This document shows positions 1 to 5,802 of a stretch of 6,128 bases of DNA, piece by piece (positions within the stretch are counted from its first letter, which is position 1; each line of letters opens with the position of its first letter). Location of the stretch: contig JAITEH010000127.1 of the NCBI GenBank assembly GCA_031282125.1, positions 1-6,128 on the forward strand. The letters are read 5' to 3'. Source of the DNA: Campylobacteraceae bacterium (lineage in GTDB: Bacteria > Campylobacterota > Campylobacteria > Campylobacterales > Campylobacteraceae). The notes under the pieces were generated by a model. It was given only the letters and a program-made list of their open reading frames with translations. It did not search any database and was not told the origin of the DNA. The position numbers and the translations under genes were made by a program.

Positions 1-3
1 GGA

Positions 4-9
4 TATAAT
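4..9 (+). promoter_or_regulatory. Candidate -10 box for the panB operon
   Basis: A perfect TATAAT lies 51 bases before the panB start. Transcription would begin near position 15-17 and leave a leader of about 45 bases. Any -35 element lies outside the window, so the promoter cannot be judged fully. In AT-rich DNA a TATAAT can occur by chance. The support is its position just upstream of the first gene of a tight operon. Confidence 0.4.
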
Positions 10-60
10 TGTAACATTAAAATATAGTTTTGTCATGTAAACCAGCAAGGATAATTTATA

Positions 61-843
61 ATGAGAACGATAACTTCCATAAAAAATGCCAAAAACAGCG
101 AAAAACTTGTCATGATTACTGCGTATGACGCGCTTTTTGCCTCTTTGTTTGATGAAAAAGTCGATATGATATTGGTAGGCGACAGCTTAAATAACAGTTT
201 TAACGGGCAGAAAGATACGAATAGCGCGGATCTAAAAATGATGATTTATCACACAAAAGCAGTTTTAAGGGGCGCAAAAAATACGCTTGTCGTTACGGAT
301 ATGCCGTTTGCTTCGTACACGGACGAAAAAACTGCTCTGAAAAACGCTTCCAAAGTTTATCAGCAAACTGACACTCATGCGCTTAAAATAGAGGGCGGTA
401 AAGAGCGCGCGCATATTGTGAAAGCTTTGAGCGATAACTCCATGGCGGTTGTGGGACACATCGGACTTATGCCTCAATTTGCCAGAAGCTGGGGCGGATT
501 TAAGGTAAGGGGTAAAGACAAAGAAGATGCGCAAAGATTGATTGACGATGCGCGCGCTATCGAAGATGCGGGAGCTTTTTGCATTGTCTTAGAAGGTACA
601 AAAGAGGAAGCCGCAAAAGCCGTAACAGAAGCCGTGAAAATACCGGTAATTGGCATAGGAGCGGGCAGATATACAGACGGGCAAGTGCTTGTCTGGAGCG
701 ATATGCTGGGATTTTTTGAGCAATTCAAGCCAAAATTTGTGAAACGCTATCTAAACGGTGCGGAGTTGGTCAAAAAAGCGGTCGAAGAGTACGCAAGCGA
801 TGTAAAAAGCGGAAAATTTCCCGATGACGAATTTATTTATTGA
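61..843 (+). CDS. panB: 3-methyl-2-oxobutanoate hydroxymethyltransferase (ketopantoate hydroxymethyltransferase)
   Basis: PanB transfers a hydroxymethyl group from 5,10-methylenetetrahydrofolate to 2-oxoisovalerate to give ketopantoate, the first committed step of pantothenate and CoA synthesis, in the cytoplasm. The 260-residue length is normal for the family. The TIM-barrel signatures are present in order: TAYDALFA (20-27), the metal-binding VGDS (Asp41), TDMPF (Asp80), LKIEGG (Lys109, Glu111), GHIGLMPQ (132-139), GGFKVRG (145-151), the likely catalytic Glu178 in IVLEG, GIGAG (198-202) and DGQVLVW (206-212). The E. coli equivalents are Asp45, Asp84, Lys112, Glu114 and Glu181. The metal loop reads NNSFNG where many bacteria have GMVVxG, a variation I associate with Campylobacterota. 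AAGGA at 47-51, nine bases before the ATG, supports the start. The gene leads an operon, with ruvB following after 7 bp. Confidence 0.97.
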   Translation: MRTITSIKNAKNSEKLVMITAYDALFASLFDEKVDMILVGDSLNNSFNGQKDTNSADLKMMIYHTKAVLRGAKNTLVVTDMPFASYTDEKTALKNASKVYQQTDTHALKIEGGKERAHIVKALSDNSMAVVGHIGLMPQFARSWGGFKVRGKDKEDAQRLIDDARAIEDAGAFCIVLEGTKEEAAKAVTEAVKIPVIGIGAGRYTDGQVLVWSDMLGFFEQFKPKFVKRYLNGAELVKKAVEEYASDVKSGKFPDDEFIY

Positions 844-850
844 GTAATAC

Positions 851-1873
851 ATGGAAAGAATAGTCGAGATAGAAAAGATAAAATTTGACAACGAATACGA
901 AAACTCGCTGCGTCCTAAAACATGGAGCGATTATATCGGGCAGGATAAAATCAAAAAAAACCTTCAAGTATTTATAGAGGCGTCAAAAAAGAGAAATGAG
1001 AGCTTGGATCATGTGCTGTTTTTCGGGCCTCCGGGGCTTGGCAAAACTACGCTTGCACATCTGATAGCCACTGAGATGAGCACAAATATCAAAATAACAG
1101 CCGCTCCCATGATAGAAAAAAGCGGCGATTTGGCGGCGATTTTAACAAATCTTCAAGAGGGCGATATACTGTTTATAGATGAAATTCACAGGCTCTCTCC
1201 TGCGATTGAGGAGATTTTGTATCCTGCGATGGAGGATTTCAGGCTGGATATTATCATAGGAAGCGGACCTGCGGCACAGACGATAAAGATAGACTTGCCG
1301 CGCTTTACTTTGATAGGCGCGACAACAAGAGCGGGCATGATAAGTTCGCCTTTGAGAGATAGATTTGGCATGCACTTCAGGCTTCAATTTTATTCGCAAA
1401 GCGAACTTGGCAAAATAATCCAAAAAGCCTCTTTCAAACTAAACTTCGCATGCAAAGAAGACGCCGCTCATGAGATGGCAAAAAGATGCAGAGGAACGCC
1501 TAGAATCGCTCTAAGGCTTTTAAAGCGCATACGCGATTTTGCACAGATACACAACGAAGACTTTATCTCTAAAGAGCGCGCAGAATACGGACTTGACGAG
1601 CTTGGCGTAGATGAGCAGGGATTTGACGAGCTGGATATAAAATTTTTGCAGATTCTGCTCGGTGCAAAAGGACGGCCTATAGGACTTAATACCATAGCGG
1701 CGGCTTTAAGCGAAGACGAGGGAACGGTAGAAGATGTGATAGAGCCTTATCTGATAGCTACGGGATATATTGAAAGAACGGCGCGCGGGCGCATAGCTAC
1801 GCCAAAATCTTACGAGCTTTTTAAGCTTTCGCCTTTAACCACAGGACTTTTTAAGGACACAAATGAATCCTAA
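851..1873 (+). CDS. ruvB: Holliday junction branch migration ATPase RuvB
   Basis: RuvB is the hexameric AAA+ motor that, with RuvA, drives branch migration of Holliday junctions so that RuvC can resolve them during recombinational repair. The 340 residues match the family's usual length. Visible motifs are the N-terminal [12 protein letters not shown] (20-31), Walker [10 protein letters not shown] (59-67), Walker B with DEIH (110-113), the GSGPAAQTI hairpin (137-145) that contacts RuvA, sensor 1 GATTR (156-160), LRDRFG with the arginine finger (168-173), sensor 2 around GTPR (215-218), and a C-terminal winged helix ending in RTARGRIAT (309-317). The ribosome binding site is weak (GAG in the panB stop region), which fits translational coupling to panB 7 bp upstream. 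Its last 11 bases overlap the next gene. ruvA and ruvC are not in the window, which is common in this group. Nothing appears damaged. Confidence 0.98.
   Translation: MERIVEIEKIKFDNEYENSLRPKTWSDYIGQDKIKKNLQVFIEASKKRNESLDHVLFFGPPGLGKTTLAHLIATEMSTNIKITAAPMIEKSGDLAAILTNLQEGDILFIDEIHRLSPAIEEILYPAMEDFRLDIIIGSGPAAQTIKIDLPRFTLIGATTRAGMISSPLRDRFGMHFRLQFYSQSELGKIIQKASFKLNFACKEDAAHEMAKRCRGTPRIALRLLKRIRDFAQIHNEDFISKERAEYGLDELGVDEQGFDELDIKFLQILLGAKGRPIGLNTIAAALSEDEGTVEDVIEPYLIATGYIERTARGRIATPKSYELFKLSPLTTGLFKDTNES
1853..1857 (+). promoter_or_regulatory. Ribosome binding site inside ruvB for the AI-2E family gene
   Basis: AAGGA lies within the last codons of ruvB, five bases before the ATG at 1863. It supports that start even though the gene then overlaps ruvB by 11 bases in another frame. 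Confidence 0.7.
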
Positions 1874-2918
1874 CTCCAATCTCTTTTTTATTGTGGCTGT
1901 TTTTCTTCTGACGCTTTACGGAATGTTTCAGCTCTACTCTCCGTTTTTGCTTGATATTACGATAGCTTCACTCTTGGCTATAGCCATGAACAGTATAAAT
2001 GTTTTTTTTCTAAAGTTCATAAAAACGCCTTTTTTGTCGGCGATTTTGACGACGCTTGTGCTGCTTCTACTCTTTTTCGCGCCTATCGGTTACGCGGCTA
2101 CTATGCTTACAAATTCGCTTATACATGTAAATGACGATTTGGTGGAAAAAATAGTAACTTTCCTCACAAACATACAATTTTCACTGCCTCAATCATTAAG
2201 TTTTTTGAAGCCCGATATAGACGGATATTTTGCCAATCTGGACAAAGCCGCGATAGCCGCCAAAGCGGTCTCTTACGCGACATTTATCGGCAGAATGAGC
2301 GCGGGATTTTTAAAAGATATGGTTTTGATAGTGATATTTTTCTTTTTTGCGACCTATTACGGTAAAAATTTAAGCGCCTATTTTCAAAGCGTAATGCCTA
2401 TAAACAAGCAAGAGTCAAACGACCTTTTTTCCGAAGTGGCGAATGTCATGAGCGTGGTATTTTACTCTATCATATTAACGGCGATATTAGAAGGATTTTT
2501 GTTTGCTATCATAGGCATGACTTACGGATACAACGGGCTCATGCTTGGAATTCTCTACGGTTTTGCCTCTTTGATACCCATCATCGGCGGTGCGCTTGTC
2601 TGGCTTCCGCTTTCGTTGTTGGAACTTTCAAACGGCAATACAACTTCCGCCATCGTGATAGCCCTGTACTCTTTTCTTGGCATCGGCGCGGTAGATAACT
2701 TCGTCAAACCACTCATCATCAAATATGTCAATAAACTGCTCTTGAAAACGCCCGTTTATTTCAATACGCTTTTGATATTTTTCTCCATCATAGCAGGACT
2801 TGCGTCATTTGGCTTTTGGGGAATGATATTAGGGCCTGCAATCACTACATTTTTCATATCGCTTTTGAAACTGCTGCGCATTATAAAAGAGAAAAATATA
2901 TCCGACAAAGCTTCATGA
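1863..2918 (+). CDS. AI-2E family (PerM/UPF0118) inner-membrane transporter
   Basis: This is a polytopic inner-membrane protein of 351 residues, the usual length for the AI-2E/PerM family. Hydrophobic segments lie at about 6-25, 27-50, 56-82, 148-166, 196-218, 222-252, 260-277 and 298-335, with a soluble loop between about 85 and 145, as is typical. Family signatures in the C-terminal half are [17 protein letters not shown] (233-249), [12 protein letters not shown] (278-289) and [14 protein letters not shown] (312-325). The family is named after E. coli TqsA, reported to export autoinducer-2, but other members are reported as Na+/H+ antiporters or are uncharacterised, so the substrate here is unknown. 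The gene is the third in the panB operon, overlaps ruvB by 11 bp, and shares an ATGA stop/start overlap with the next gene. A luxS gene lies nearby on the opposite strand in a separate transcription unit. Confidence 0.9.
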   Translation: MNPNSNLFFIVAVFLLTLYGMFQLYSPFLLDITIASLLAIAMNSINVFFLKFIKTPFLSAILTTLVLLLLFFAPIGYAATMLTNSLIHVNDDLVEKIVTFLTNIQFSLPQSLSFLKPDIDGYFANLDKAAIAAKAVSYATFIGRMSAGFLKDMVLIVIFFFFATYYGKNLSAYFQSVMPINKQESNDLFSEVANVMSVVFYSIILTAILEGFLFAIIGMTYGYNGLMLGILYGFASLIPIIGGALVWLPLSLLELSNGNTTSAIVIALYSFLGIGAVDNFVKPLIIKYVNKLLLKTPVYFNTLLIFFSIIAGLASFGFWGMILGPAITTFFISLLKLLRIIKEKNISDKAS

Positions 2919-3319
2919 ATCAAGAATTTATAGCTTTCATCAAAGAGCATCATGTGCTGCATGTAAGCTCTCATGAAGAGGGGAAAAGCTGGACGGCAAG
3001 CTGTTTTTATGCGTTTTTGGAGAAAGAGAATTCGTTTGTTTTTGCTTCGGACAAAAAAACGCGCCACATGCAAAACATCGCTAAAAATCCATTGGTAAGC
3101 GCAACTATAGCGCTTGAGACAAAAGAGGTGGGATTGATACAAGGCTTGCAGTTTGAAGGCAGAGTCAAAAAAGCCTCTTTGAAAGCCAAAAAAACTTATC
3201 TGCTCGCATATCCGTTCGCCGCCGCACTCATGCCCTCTTTGTGGGAGATAGAGGTAACTTATGCAAAACTTACCAATAATCGCTTAGGATTTGGCAAAAA
3301 AACGGAGTGGGGAAAATAG
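2915..3319 (+). CDS. YhbP/UPF0306-like pyridoxamine 5'-phosphate oxidase-fold protein
   Basis: This 134-residue protein resembles E. coli YhbP (UPF0306), a small member of the split-barrel flavin-binding (PNPOx-like) fold whose reaction is not established. Features shared with YhbP, from memory, are an N-terminal helix followed by HVLHVSS (12-19), Trp26 and Ala28 before CFYAFLE (30-36), KTRHMQNI (48-55), GLQFEGRV (77-84), LWEIE (109-113) and the C-terminal LGFGKKTEW (124-132). I chose the ATG at 2915 because it overlaps the preceding stop codon as ATGA, gives a protein of the family's length, and starts just before the conserved region. An in-frame ATG at 2816 would add 33 residues that only mirror the upstream coding sequence. 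There is no strong ribosome binding site, so translation is probably coupled. It may bind FMN, F420 or heme, or no cofactor. The sequence does not decide. Confidence 0.85.
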   Translation: MNQEFIAFIKEHHVLHVSSHEEGKSWTASCFYAFLEKENSFVFASDKKTRHMQNIAKNPLVSATIALETKEVGLIQGLQFEGRVKKASLKAKKTYLLAYPFAAALMPSLWEIEVTYAKLTNNRLGFGKKTEWGK

Positions 3320-3340
3320 CGGCGCATTTAATTACGCCGC
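3319..3340. terminator. Hairpin between convergent operons, probable bidirectional terminator
   Basis: GCGGCG (3319-3324) and CGCCGC (3335-3340) form a six-pair all-GC stem around a ten-base A/T loop. The stem starts at the last base of the + strand stop codon and ends four bases before the stop of the - strand gene. On the - strand it is followed by TATTTTCC. On the + strand it is followed by CTTGTT. Neither U-tract is perfect, so it may act weakly in each direction. The location between two converging operons is what makes the call convincing. Confidence 0.6.
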
Positions 3341-3344
3341 CTTG

Positions 3345-4193
3345 TTACGAGACAAAATCAAGTTTAATGTCTTCTTTTCCGCTGTTATTTGGAAAATCAA
3401 TTCCTTCAATCGGATAAGAGCGCGAGGACAAAACAGCATTTTCAACCAGCGCTTTATTGATAAATGTGATCTCTAACACCTCTGGCAGATTTGAACCATG
3501 TATTAACTCCCCGAAATTATTAGCGTGTACATGTACTATATAAAAATATTTTGAGAGCAACTCCATAACATCCTCAAATCTTTTTTGTGCTATATATAAC
3601 TCATGAAACTCTACTGCCAAACCGTTGATTTTCTCAATAAACGGTTCAATATCGGGCAATGCGGAATACTCCCACTTTTCAATATCCATCTTTATGAAGA
3701 CCGATAAATCCTTGATGTTGTCTGTGTGTGTAGGGGGAGTAAAAGCTAACATTTCCTTAAAAATCGTACCGAAAGAGATAAATGTTTCATCGTCTATATG
3801 CCCCAAAAATTTACGTATAAAGAAACGATTTAAAGACGGCTTGAAAAATTTTTTGAAATCAGATGTGATATATACTATTTTTATCAGTTTTTTTACTTTT
3901 TTAAAACGGAAAAGCAGCGTATAAAAAACGCTTTTAAAAAAATATTTTATAGTTTTCCTTACATGAAAAGGATAAGATACAGACTTATCAAAAGCGTACA
4001 ATTTTACCTCTTTTCTTTTCAAAAAATCAGCCTCAAACGACCAATCGTCATTAATGCCAAAGCTCAATAAAATTTCCGTTTTGTCTATCTGCCTTGACGA
4101 GAGTACATATCCGCCGTCCTCGTTTCTTCCTAATCGCGTCAAATCATCCAAATGAATAGGACGATATTTTTTCAAATCATACATATTTTTCAT
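3345..4193 (-). CDS. FkbM-like SAM-dependent methyltransferase
   Basis: A predicted cytoplasmic methyltransferase of 282 residues in the FkbM-like group often found near polysaccharide or glycan modification genes. In this numbering the visible landmarks are [12 protein letters not shown] (20-31), [14 protein letters not shown] (44-57) in the place of the glycine-rich SAM loop, LYAFDKS (65-71) with the acidic residue expected to bind the SAM ribose, [14 protein letters not shown] (166-179), a form of the typical K.D.EG.E motif with Lys in place of Gly, HVHANN (221-226) and PEVLEITFI (237-245). A Lys/Phe-rich basic stretch at about 80-130 sets it apart from the compact form. The acceptor substrate is unknown. 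The ATG at 4193 is preferred because AGAGG lies nine bases upstream. An ATG at 4200-4202 directly abuts that AGAGG and would add three residues. The gene overlaps the end of luxS by 17 bp and is presumably co-transcribed with it. It is visibly more A/T-rich than panB or ruvB, so it may have been acquired. Confidence 0.75.
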   Translation of the reverse strand: MKNMYDLKKYRPIHLDDLTRLGRNEDGGYVLSSRQIDKTEILLSFGINDDWSFEADFLKRKEVKLYAFDKSVSYPFHVRKTIKYFFKSVFYTLLFRFKKVKKLIKIVYITSDFKKFFKPSLNRFFIRKFLGHIDDETFISFGTIFKEMLAFTPPTHTDNIKDLSVFIKMDIEKWEYSALPDIEPFIEKINGLAVEFHELYIAQKRFEDVMELLSKYFYIVHVHANNFGELIHGSNLPEVLEITFINKALVENAVLSSRSYPIEGIDFPNNSGKEDIKLDFVS

Positions 4194-4695
4194 TACTGCC
4201 ATCCTCTAATCTCAACTCTATTTCGCTGTTTTTTATCATTACTATTCCTTTTTTCAGTACTTTTTCGGCTATTTTCTTGGCTTGTTTTAACGAGTGAAGT
4301 TTGTATGTTCCACATTGATAAATATTGATTTCAGGTATATCTTTTTTGCGTTTTACTTTCAAAATATCGCTCATCGCAGCTTCCCATGCCGCCGCAACCT
4401 CTTTTTCTTTGGGAGTTCCTATCAAACTCATGTAAAATCCCGTCCTGCAGCCCATCGGAGAAATATCTATTATCTCAACATTTTCGCCGTTTAAATGCTC
4501 TCTCAAAAACCCTGCGAAAAGATGCTCCAGCGTATGGATACCTTTTGGGTTTAATATCTCTTTGTTGGGTTTGCAAAAGCGCAGATCAAAAACCGTAATC
4601 TTATCTCCGCTCGGAGTTTTCATCGTTTTTGCTACTCTTACCGCAGGCGCAGTCATCTTTGTGTGGTCAACCTTGAAACTATCCAATAATGGCAT
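4177..4695 (-). CDS. luxS: S-ribosylhomocysteine lyase (autoinducer-2 synthase) LuxS
   Basis: LuxS cleaves S-ribosylhomocysteine into homocysteine and 4,5-dihydroxy-2,3-pentanedione, the precursor of autoinducer-2. It closes the activated methyl cycle in the cytoplasm. The 172-residue length is normal. The zinc ligands are seen as HTLEH (His54, His58, with catalytic Glu57) and Cys128 in QCGT. Cys83 in GCRTGFYM (82-89) is the catalytic thiol. The N-terminal SFKVDHTKM (6-14) supplies His11, expected near the substrate, and [10 protein letters not shown] (35-44) is also conserved in the family. The enzyme should be active. The start is supported by AAGGAG five bases upstream (4701-4706). The gene is first in a two-gene unit with the FkbM-like methyltransferase, downstream of a clear extended -10 promoter. 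The Pfs nucleosidase that feeds LuxS is not in the window. Confidence 0.97.
   Translation of the reverse strand: MPLLDSFKVDHTKMTAPAVRVAKTMKTPSGDKITVFDLRFCKPNKEILNPKGIHTLEHLFAGFLREHLNGENVEIIDISPMGCRTGFYMSLIGTPKEKEVAAAWEAAMSDILKVKRKKDIPEINIYQCGTYKLHSLKQAKKIAEKVLKKGIVMIKNSEIELRLEDGSNEKYV
4203..4207 (-). promoter_or_regulatory. Ribosome binding site within the luxS 3' end that decides the methyltransferase start
   Basis: On the - strand AGAGG at 4207-4203 directly abuts one ATG (4202) and is nine bases before a second in-frame ATG (4193). Only the second spacing is workable for a ribosome, so the later start is preferred. Confidence 0.5.
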
Positions 4696-4741
4696 AATGA
4701 CTCCTTTTTTGTTGAATATTGTGATTTTTAGAAAAACCGAA

Positions 4742-4756
4742 ACTTAATAATTAAGT
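4742..4756. promoter_or_regulatory. Perfect inverted repeat over the luxS transcription start, candidate operator
   Basis: ACTTAATAATTAAGT is a perfect seven-base inverted repeat with one central base. It begins immediately downstream of the luxS -10 box on the - strand and would cover the predicted start point near 4750. A dimeric repressor bound here would block initiation. The repeat is all A/T in its core, so chance is a real alternative. I do not recognise it as the site of a known regulator. Confidence 0.4.
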
Positions 4757-4783
4757 ATTATAGCATTTTTGCAGTGATTGCAA
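4757..4783 (-). promoter_or_regulatory. luxS promoter
   Basis: Reading the - strand, TTGCAA (4783-4778) is followed after 15 bases by TGC-TATAAT (-10 at 4762-4757). The TGn extension compensates for the short spacer and imperfect -35. Transcription would start near 4750, giving a leader of about 55 bases that carries the AAGGAG of luxS. GATTGCAATC (4776-4785), a perfect ten-base palindrome, overlaps the -35 region. Confidence 0.65.
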
Positions 4784-4797
4784 TCTAAGATAAGCAT

Positions 4798-4847
4798 AAA
4801 AAATGGCATCAACACACAGCTTGGCGAAAATTAGCCAAGCTGTGTGT
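4798..4847 (-). terminator. Strong hairpin downstream of the lipoprotein gene, probable terminator
   Basis: ACACACAGCTTGGC (4812-4825) and its exact complement (4834-4847) form a perfect 14-pair stem with an eight-base loop. It lies about 60 bases beyond the stop of the - strand lipoprotein gene. Continuing on the - strand, eight bases separate the stem from a run of six T residues (4803-4798), so the U-tract is displaced compared with a textbook intrinsic terminator. On the + strand no T-run follows. The hairpin also insulates the luxS promoter just beyond it. Confidence 0.65.
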
Positions 4848-4907
4848 AAGCATTTCAGAAAATACATAATCAATAATCTATTTTTTAGTCACTCAATAAT
4901 ATTTACA

Positions 4908-5657
4908 TTAATTTTCTTGAGCCACTTCCAGATTGCCAAAAGCTTTATCGACAATTATCCAATTATAGTTTATATATCCATCATTAGGCTTAAGATAATG
5001 ATCGGTATGCTGATAAAACCAACTATATACACAATTACCAACCTCTTTTTCCATCCTTCCGTAACTGCCTCCTTCAATCTCCTCAAAACCCATTTTCTTA
5101 AGATCATTTTTGTATTTAGTGAGGTGGTTAATCACAAGAACTCTCTCGCCTACATGATGCTCTACAAGTTGATATTGCACAAGCGGTACTCCAGTGGGTA
5201 TAACGGCACTTGCTAAATTTGGGTTTGCTCTGTAAAATATATCAGCACTATAAGAACCATCGCTCATTTTAAACATTGTGACAGCTACATCCGGTATTAG
5301 ATAACTTGAATAATGAGCATAAAGTATTACTGTTTCAATTGAAGGAGATAAAATAAATCCTTTACTTTTGAGAAGAGCGGCATATGCATTAATATCAGAA
5401 AGAGGATAATATGTAAAAAGTTGTTCTCTCGGAAAACTATTCGCAGGTAAATCATAAGGTGGGAAATTGGCTGTATTTTTCACAGCTTCATAACTGATAT
5501 CGCCGCATGCTCCGCCACCAGAACCACTGTGTGTTCCTGCATCATCAGAACCGCCGCCTCCGCATCCGATCAAAAACAAGCTAAGCAAGAGAGAGAGAAA
5601 GAGTGCTTTGAACTTCCATGAAGATAAAGCGGTTGTTTTGGTTGTTAAACCTGCCAT
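4908..5657 (-). CDS. Putative lipoprotein of unknown function, paralogous to the next gene upstream
   Basis: I do not recognise the family. The 249-residue protein starts with a basic stretch (Lys15, Lys17), a hydrophobic segment (about 19-30) and the lipobox LIGC, so Cys32 should be lipidated after signal peptidase II cleavage. A flexible Gly/Ser-rich linker follows (32-50), then Cys51. The globular part has about 198 residues. Its last 100 or so match the partial gene upstream, with shared blocks GVPLVQY (156-162), HVGER (168-172), VINHL.KYKN (175-184), KEV.NCVY (204-211) and PNDGYINY.W (224-233). Cys209 is shared with the paralogue and could pair with Cys51. The residue after Cys32 is Gly, not Asp, which in enteric bacteria would suggest outer-membrane sorting. 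The ATG at 5657 is chosen over an in-frame ATG at 5714: AAGGAG sits eight bases upstream, and the longer version would put a promoter-like sequence inside the gene. Confidence 0.8.
   Translation of the reverse strand: MAGLTTKTTALSSWKFKALFLSLLLSLFLIGCGGGGSDDAGTHSGSGGGACGDISYEAVKNTANFPPYDLPANSFPREQLFTYYPLSDINAYAALLKSKGFILSPSIETVILYAHYSSYLIPDVAVTMFKMSDGSYSADIFYRANPNLASAVIPTGVPLVQYQLVEHHVGERVLVINHLTKYKNDLKKMGFEEIEGGSYGRMEKEVGNCVYSWFYQHTDHYLKPNDGYINYNWIIVDKAFGNLEVAQEN
4965..4988. repeat. 24-base exact match shared by the tandem paralogues
   Basis: The 24 bases at 4965-4988 recur exactly at 5848-5871. They encode the GYINY region of each lipoprotein. Flanking sequence is similar but diverged, so this is the best-kept part of an old tandem duplication and not an independent repeat. 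It could serve as a site for recombination between the two copies. Confidence 0.7.
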
Positions 5658-5665
5658 TGTTTTTA

Positions 5666-5671
5666 CTCCTT
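5666..5671 (-). promoter_or_regulatory. Ribosome binding site deciding the lipoprotein start
   Basis: AAGGAG on the - strand lies eight bases before the ATG at 5657. It is the only good site near the 5' end of this reading frame and so fixes the start after the in-frame ATG at 5714. Confidence 0.75.
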
Positions 5672-5685
5672 TTAAAAAATGCAGC

Positions 5686-5714
5686 ATTATAACACAATAG
5701 TTTTTTGCTTTCAA
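5686..5714 (-). promoter_or_regulatory. Promoter of the lipoprotein gene
   Basis: Reading the - strand, TTGAAA (5714-5709) is followed after exactly 17 bases by TATAAT (5691-5686), with TGT directly before the -10 as an extended element. Transcription would start near 5679, about 20 bases before the start codon. This is the best-formed promoter in the window and indicates that the lipoprotein gene can be expressed independently of its upstream paralogue. Confidence 0.7.
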
Positions 5715-5802
5715 ACTTTTTGTCTGAAAAATATTTGAAATTCTTTAATATATATAATTTTATAAAAACAAAAACTTGATAATGATGTCATTACGGCATT
5801 TT
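5715..5802. other. A/T-rich spacer between the two paralogues
   Basis: This short spacer separates the stop of the upstream paralogue from the promoter of the next gene. On the - strand, TAATGA and TCATTA (5793-5780) form a small A/T hairpin soon followed by TTTTTGTTTTT. It could be a weak terminator, but the stem is A/T-rich and has only two unpaired bases at its centre, so read-through into the next gene is likely. Confidence 0.3.

Noticed and set aside
2816..2914. Longer N-terminus for the YhbP-like gene, starting at an ATG at 2816
   Set aside because: It would overlap the transporter gene by about 100 bases in another frame and adds residues unlike the family. The ATGA overlap at 2915 is the natural start.
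2756..3142. A 128-residue - strand reading frame
   Set aside because: It is antisense to the transporter and YhbP-like genes, with no recognisable protein features.
1863..4695. A dedicated autoinducer-2 synthesis and export system
   Set aside because: The two genes are in separate convergent operons and the AI-2E family has mixed functions. I kept this only as a low-interest observation.
4690..4760. A SAM or SAH riboswitch in the luxS leader
   Set aside because: The leader is only about 55 bases, A/T-rich, and shows no conserved core or paired helices of these riboswitches.
4803..5216. A 137-residue + strand reading frame with hydrophobic segments
   Set aside because: It is antisense to the lipoprotein gene, starts across the terminator hairpin and has no ribosome binding site. 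A similar + strand frame opposite the second paralogue (5776-5997) simply mirrors the shared coding sequence.
5658..5714. Longer N-terminus for the lipoprotein, starting at 5714
   Set aside because: No ribosome binding site was seen there, and the stretch contains a well-formed -35/-10 pair. A good AAGGAG precedes the ATG at 5657, which puts the signal peptide at the usual distance from the N-terminus.
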